Below are positions 6,604-9,819 of a stretch of DNA of 9,819 bases, piece after piece. Both the position numbers and the translations under genes were made by a program. The stretch lies in the NCBI GenBank assembly GCA_029210225.1, contig JARGOJ010000260.1:1-9819 (forward strand), written 5' to 3'. This stretch comes from Planctomycetota bacterium. Lineage in GTDB: Bacteria; Planctomycetota; J058; JARGOJ01. How positions within the stretch are numbered: position 1 is the stretch's first letter; every line of letters begins with the position of its first letter. The notes beneath the pieces were generated by a model. That model saw nothing but the letters and a program-made list of their open reading frames with translations, did not search any database and was not told the origin of the DNA.

Positions 6604-7062
6604 ATGGCCATCGAAGTTGGTGCGGACGCCCCAGATTTTACCCTTGATACCCAAGATAAAGCCAAGTGGACTTTGTCGGAGCACCGCGGCAAGAATGTTG
6701 TCTTGCTATGGTACCCTCTCGATTGGAGCCCAACTTGCACCACAGAAAACTGTTCTCTCTCCGGAGATCTCGGTGCGATTGAAGCAAACAACGCTGTCAT
6801 CGTCGGCATTAGCCGTGACAGTGTTTGGAGTCACAAAGCCTGGAAAGAGGCCAACAACATCTCCTACGATCTCCTCGCAGATCCTGCTTTGGACGTGACG
6901 AAGCAGTATGGCTTGCAACACCCTAAGGTGTCCTTTATCAGCCACAGAGCAACTGTGATTGTGAACAAAGAAGGCAAAGTGGCCTTCGTCCAGGTTCAGG
7001 AAAAAACTCCTGAAGCCCGCGACCTTGATGCTGTCAAAGCAAAGCTCAAAGAGCTGGCCTGA
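6604..7062 (+). CDS. Peroxiredoxin of the AhpC/TSA type, PrxQ/Bcp-like
   Basis: 152 aa thioredoxin-fold peroxidase that reduces hydrogen peroxide and organic hydroperoxides. The active-site pattern P-x3-T/S-x2-C is present as YPLDWSPTC (P38, S42, C45), so C45 is the peroxidatic Cys. C50, five residues later in CTTENC, sits where PrxQ/Bcp enzymes carry their resolving Cys. R115 in ISHRATVIV is the conserved active-site Arg. The N-terminus (VGADAPDFTL) is typical; there is no signal peptide, so it is cytoplasmic. Two in-frame ATGs are possible: AAGGA at 6590-6594 is only 3 nt from the ATG at 6598 but 9 nt from that at 6604, so 6604 is preferred. A promoter-like element precedes it and a strong terminator follows, so it is probably monocistronic. 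The reducing partner (thioredoxin is usual) is not in view. Confidence 0.9.
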   Translation: MAIEVGADAPDFTLDTQDKAKWTLSEHRGKNVVLLWYPLDWSPTCTTENCSLSGDLGAIEANNAVIVGISRDSVWSHKAWKEANNISYDLLADPALDVTKQYGLQHPKVSFISHRATVIVNKEGKVAFVQVQEKTPEARDLDAVKAKLKELA

Positions 7063-7077
7063 ACCGGCGTCAATAAA

Positions 7078-7092
7078 GGGTCTTAGCGACCC
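7078..7092 (+). other. Small hairpin upstream of the terminator
   Basis: GGGTC-TTAGC-GACCC, a 5-bp perfect stem with a 5-nt loop, 16 nt after the peroxiredoxin stop. No T tract follows. It may protect the transcript end together with the stronger hairpin downstream. Confidence 0.4.
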
Positions 7093-7109
7093 AGACACAA
7101 GCGAAGAAG

Positions 7110-7154
7110 CGAGGATCCGACTGGTCTATAGACCAGCGGGAGCCTCGTTTTTTT
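7110..7154 (+). terminator. Strong intrinsic terminator after the peroxiredoxin gene
   Basis: An outer stem CGAGG (7110-7114) / CCTCG (7143-7147) and TCC/GGA pairs enclose a perfect 16-nt palindrome, CTGGTCTATAGACCAG (7121-7136). Seven Ts follow (7148-7154). This is a classic Rho-independent terminator and separates the peroxiredoxin from the glycosyltransferase. Confidence 0.88.
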
Positions 7155-7198
7155 GATGGGGTCAGCTTCTTAAAGATGGAAAGTGGAAGGCGCGGGAG

Positions 7199-8077
7199 AT
7201 GAGTAAGTTTTTAGTTCACTTTGGCGCGATGGGCGATGTGCTGGTGAGCTTGCCTGTTATCGAGGCGTTCGATCAGAGCCATCCGGGTCCGTTTGTGGGT
7301 TATGGAGTGAGTGAGCGCTTATCCTTACTCTTGCGTCCCTGGGGGCCGCTGGATGCTCTGGAGGATGCCAATTCTCGCCAGAGCGTCGCGTTGTTTGGCG
7401 ATCCCAAGCGAGGCCTGGAGATGCTGGAGACGGGTCAATGGCTAGTCTTCGGGCAAACGGGGACCTTCGCGGAGAAGCTTCAAGGGCGAGAGAACGTTTT
7501 GCTCTTGCCAGCTCCTGGTCAGGGCGTGGATGGTGTTCTGGTTAAAGAACACTTGAAGGCGTTTTTGCCGGAGCATATGCAGGGGCGAGCGCCGGAGAAT
7601 CCTTGCTTGCGGGTTCCGAGTCCGGGGCGTTCTTTCTTCACCTTAGCCCTTGGGGCGGGGGCACGGAATAAGCGCTGGGATGCGAAGGGCTTCGCGGATC
7701 TTGGAAGAAAGATTCACCAGGAAACCGGGGCTCAAGGCAAGGTTATCTTGGGGCCAGCCGAGTTAGAGCAGATGGATAGAGGAAGCTTGAGGCGGATTTT
7801 TTCTGAGTCGTTTTTTTCCTTTTTAGAAGCGGTGCCGTTGCAGGAATTAGCGCGGTGCTTGGCGGGATCTTTTTTGCATGTCGGGAACGATTCGGGACCA
7901 TCGCATTTGGCGGCGGCGTTGGGGACGAAGACTCTGACGCTTTTTGGTCCAAGCGTGGTGGAGCATTGGGCCCCCACCGGGCCCTTAGGCTTAGGATCAA
8001 CGGTCTGCGCTCAGTCTAGTGAATTTAGGCTTTTGGGGGTTGAGCAAGTTTGGGACGAAGCGCGAAAGCTGGTCTAG
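7199..8077 (+). CDS. Glycosyltransferase family 9 (heptosyltransferase-like)
   Basis: 292 aa GT-B fold enzyme of family GT9, whose members (WaaC, WaaF, WaaQ types) move ADP-heptose onto the LPS core at the inner face of the inner membrane. The N-terminal acceptor domain begins with FGAMGDVLVSLPVIEAF (GD at 12-13, P19), the usual GDxxxxxP motif. The nucleotide-sugar domain has LGAGARNKRWDAKGFADLG (~151-169, K158) and VGNDSGPSHLAAALG (228-242, D231), followed by TLFGPS...HWAP (248-259). At 292 aa it is shorter than typical WaaC/WaaF (~320-350), the reduction being mainly in the middle. AAGG lies 8 nt before the ATG at 7199. Only 44 nt separate it from the upstream terminator and no clear promoter is visible there. 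Acceptor and donor sugar cannot be read from sequence; another LPS or surface-glycan sugar is possible. Confidence 0.85.
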   Translation: MSKFLVHFGAMGDVLVSLPVIEAFDQSHPGPFVGYGVSERLSLLLRPWGPLDALEDANSRQSVALFGDPKRGLEMLETGQWLVFGQTGTFAEKLQGRENVLLLPAPGQGVDGVLVKEHLKAFLPEHMQGRAPENPCLRVPSPGRSFFTLALGAGARNKRWDAKGFADLGRKIHQETGAQGKVILGPAELEQMDRGSLRRIFSESFFSFLEAVPLQELARCLAGSFLHVGNDSGPSHLAAALGTKTLTLFGPSVVEHWAPTGPLGLGSTVCAQSSEFRLLGVEQVWDEARKLV

Positions 8078-8215
8078 ATTGTTGAATGATAGGACAAGCT
8101 GGGAAAAAGTTGCTGAGGAATGGGACTTTTCGAGTGTGAAAATCGTGGGGCGGAGACATAATAAGAGAATGGTGCAAGGCTGGCTAAATTATTAGAAGAA
8201 TCAAAGCCTCGCTGT

Positions 8216-8220
8216 AGAGG
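8216..8220 (+). promoter_or_regulatory. Ribosome binding site deciding the start of the repeat protein
   Basis: AGAGG sits 6 nt before the ATG at 8227 and directly abuts an in-frame ATG at 8221, so 8227 is the workable start. Confidence 0.5.
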
Positions 8221-8226
8221 ATGCCC

Positions 8227-9819
8227 ATGCTCTCGCTAAAAGATAGAAAAGTAGCCGCGCTGCTTTTGAATAAAGGTCAACTGAGTCGTGAACAGTTGAA
8301 CGAATGCGTTGGTATTCAACAACGCCTTGAAGAGCCAAGATCTCTTGCAAGTATTCTTGTGGCTCGGCGGTATATCACAGCGGACCGGCTGAAGTCGGTC
8401 ATGAACGATGCGATCAAGGCGCAACATGTCGCGAAGACAAACGCCTACAATCGTTCCGCTGTTGCGGCCGCCCCTGGAGCGTCAAGGGCACCAGCGCCTA
8501 GTGCGACCCCAGAGAAAGGCAACTGGGAGACCGACGTTGAAATCGGTCGATTGCTTGTCGCTCGTCGTGTCATCACCGAGCAGCAAGCCCGTGAATGCCT
8601 TGGCTTATTGCAAAAGTTGCTCCCCTCCCGGCCCAACGCTCGCCTCACACAAGTCATCCTAAAACGTCGCTATACGTCCCGCGATGCGCTCCGCATGATT
8701 CTTAGTGAATACGAAGCCATCAAAGCTCGCAATGAGGCCGCGCCCAGCAATAACAATGGCCACGGAACAAACGGTCATGCAGCGAATGGTCACGCCGCGA
8801 ACGGCCACGCAAACGGCGAGCAGAGAAACGGCCACAACAATAACAGCCACGGATTTTTCAATAGCTCCAACGGGTCCGGTATTGCCCCTCCCCCCATGGC
8901 TCCTCCTCCCCCTCCGCCACCGACCCCGCTGGCCGGCTTGGGGGCGCCACCACCTCTTGCGTCCGATCCATTTGCCTCGGTGAAGCCGAAGCCCCGACAG
9001 GATTTCGACGCCGATCAAAGCGCCCCCTTCATGTTTGGATCCGCCGAAGCGCCACGAGCCACAAACCCTATGTTTGGCTCGGGTCTCGACGCTCCTATGA
9101 ACCCACACGATGCCGACAAAACACTGGCCCCAACGGGGAACTTTGGCGGCATTTCACCCGTTCACGAATCTCAATACACCTCGGGCTCAGGGGCTTTCCC
9201 CGGATTCGGTGCGAACGCCCACGCGCCTCAGGCAGGGCCAAACATCTCCAATGTTCCTCCGCCCATTCAACAGCCCTCTTTCAACCTCCCCGACCTCCCA
9301 AGAAACCCCTCAGGTCCCATTCCCATCATCGCTCCTATCCCTCCGATGATGGGCTCCGGAGTCGCTCCCGCCCCAATGATGGGCTCCGGAGCGATGCCAC
9401 CAATGATGGGCTCAGGCGTCGCGCCTGCTCCTATGATGGGATCAGGCGCCATGCCGCCAATGGCTCCTCCTCCCCTCGGTGGCCCCTCCCCCTTCGCTTC
9501 AGGTGCTCCTAATAGCCAAATGCCAGAGCTCATGGACGATCGCATGGGCTTTAGGACCATGGACTTGGACGGCGGCTCTGCGCCTCCTCCAATGATGGGA
9601 TCTGGCGCCATGCCGCCTATGGCTCCCATGGGCAACCCCATGAACCCCATGGCCTCCGGGCCTTTGATGGCTCCGGTCGCGCCCAATGTGATGGCCTCTG
9701 GACCTATGCCAGGACCTATGGCGTCCGGACCCATGGGCAACCCCATGGCCTCGGGCCCTATGCCTGGACCTATGGGATCGGGAATGGGTTTTGGCGCGCC
9801 ATCAGCATCTCAAGCGCCG
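8227..9819 (+). CDS. Large protein with two GspE/MshE-N-like domains and a Met/Gly/Pro repeat tail (partial)
   Basis: One frame is open from the ATG at 8227 to the window edge (531 codons, no stop), so the C-terminus is missing. Residues ~5-66 and ~101-168 are two related helical domains, each with two copies of a 'leucine - KG/RR - [LI][ST] - xxQ/xxL' turn (ALLLNKGQLSREQLNECV; SILVARRYITADRLKSVM; RLLVARRVITEQQARECL; ILKRRYTSRDALRMI). The pattern resembles the N-terminal domain of GspE/PilB/MshE ATPases, which also occurs in signalling proteins; in MshE it binds c-di-GMP. After residue ~172 the chain is low complexity: NGH pentapeptides, a polyproline stretch, then a Met/Gly/Pro/Ala tail in which 31 of the last 158 codons are Met. 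No signal peptide, membrane segment, kinase or ATPase motif is seen, though one could lie beyond the edge. Function unknown; a scaffold or signalling adaptor is a guess. Confidence 0.8.
   Translation, partial: MLSLKDRKVAALLLNKGQLSREQLNECVGIQQRLEEPRSLASILVARRYITADRLKSVMNDAIKAQHVAKTNAYNRSAVAAAPGASRAPAPSATPEKGNWETDVEIGRLLVARRVITEQQARECLGLLQKLLPSRPNARLTQVILKRRYTSRDALRMILSEYEAIKARNEAAPSNNNGHGTNGHAANGHAANGHANGEQRNGHNNNSHGFFNSSNGSGIAPPPMAPPPPPPPTPLAGLGAPPPLASDPFASVKPKPRQDFDADQSAPFMFGSAEAPRATNPMFGSGLDAPMNPHDADKTLAPTGNFGGISPVHESQYTSGSGAFPGFGANAHAPQAGPNISNVPPPIQQPSFNLPDLPRNPSGPIPIIAPIPPMMGSGVAPAPMMGSGAMPPMMGSGVAPAPMMGSGAMPPMAPPPLGGPSPFASGAPNSQMPELMDDRMGFRTMDLDGGSAPPPMMGSGAMPPMAPMGNPMNPMASGPLMAPVAPNVMASGPMPGPMASGPMGNPMASGPMPGPMGSGMGFGAPSASQAP
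8755..8808 (+). repeat. In-gene pentapeptide repeat rich in Asn-Gly-His
   Basis: NGH recurs exactly every 15 bp at 8755, 8770, 8785 and 8800 (units NGHAA or NGHGT), with one more NGH at 8827 after a short interruption. Codons for Asn, Gly and His alternate between synonyms from unit to unit. Confidence 0.8.
9346..9459 (+). repeat. 57-bp tandem duplication inside the repeat tail
   Basis: Two 57-bp units (9346-9402, 9403-9459) encode the same 19 residues, MMGSGVAPAPMMGSGAMPP. Each unit is itself two MMGSG modules. The units share 46 of 57 bases; all 11 differences are at synonymous third positions. A further MMGSGAMPPMAP copy lies at 9592-9627. Confidence 0.9.
9691..9771 (+). repeat. 27-bp tandem repeat (MASGPMPGP) in the tail
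   Basis: Three contiguous 9-residue units: MASGPMPGP (9691), MASGPMGNP (9718) and MASGPMPGP (9745). Units 1 and 3 are identical in protein and differ at three third positions. A lone MASGP also occurs at 9649. Confidence 0.85.

Noticed and set aside
8408..8983. Several plus-frame and minus-frame open stretches around 8400-9350
   Set aside because: All overlap the long frame from 8227 in other registers and have Arg/Thr/Pro-biased compositions without domains.
9267..9746. 159-codon minus-strand Gly/Pro/Met-rich frame
   Set aside because: Antisense mirror of the MMGSG repeat tail; repeats in the plus frame force a repetitive open frame opposite. The plus frame is open for 531 codons and has the ribosome site.

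Overview
This window is ordinary chromosomal DNA of a Gram-negative (diderm) bacterium, with no phage, IS, CRISPR, tRNA or rRNA signal. Lipid A and LPS enzymes (an LpxH-type hydrolase and a GT9 heptosyltransferase-like enzyme) point to an LPS outer membrane. RicT, a DUF502 membrane protein and a large protein with GspE/MshE-N-terminus-like repeats are the sort of mixture seen in Planctomycetota, Myxococcota and other deltaproteobacteria-like lineages. I cannot place it more precisely from sequence alone.

Layout. Positions 1-339 (+) hold the 3' end of an unrecognised basic, helical protein. It converges on a four-gene minus-strand operon (4028 down to 336): threonine synthase, a DUF502 membrane protein, RicT and LpxH. 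These genes overlap by 4 nt or are separated by 2 nt, and GTG starts sit inside GTGA overlaps, so they are almost certainly co-transcribed and translationally coupled. A 325-nt non-coding stretch separates thrC from a 59-codon plus-strand gene (4354-4533) of unknown function.

A stand-alone Eco57I/TaqI-type N6-adenine DNA methyltransferase (6487 down to 4730) follows, with a TTG start and a strong inverted repeat directly after its stop codon. It is divergent from a PrxQ/Bcp-like peroxiredoxin (6604-7062) that ends in a strong intrinsic terminator. Next is a GT9 glycosyltransferase (7199-8077).

From 8227 to the window edge one uninterrupted reading frame (531 codons seen, no stop) encodes two GspE-N-like helical domains, then a His/Asn-rich pentapeptide repeat, polyproline, and a Met/Gly/Pro-rich tail with nested repeats. 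Several shorter overlapping open frames on both strands of this region are shadows of it.

The most unusual items are the repeat-tailed protein (its 57-bp duplicated units differ only at synonymous third positions), the orphan methyltransferase with two G-quadruplex motifs opposite its 5' coding region, and the coupled operon mixing amino-acid synthesis, RNA processing and lipid A synthesis. I did not find a convincing new multi-gene system.
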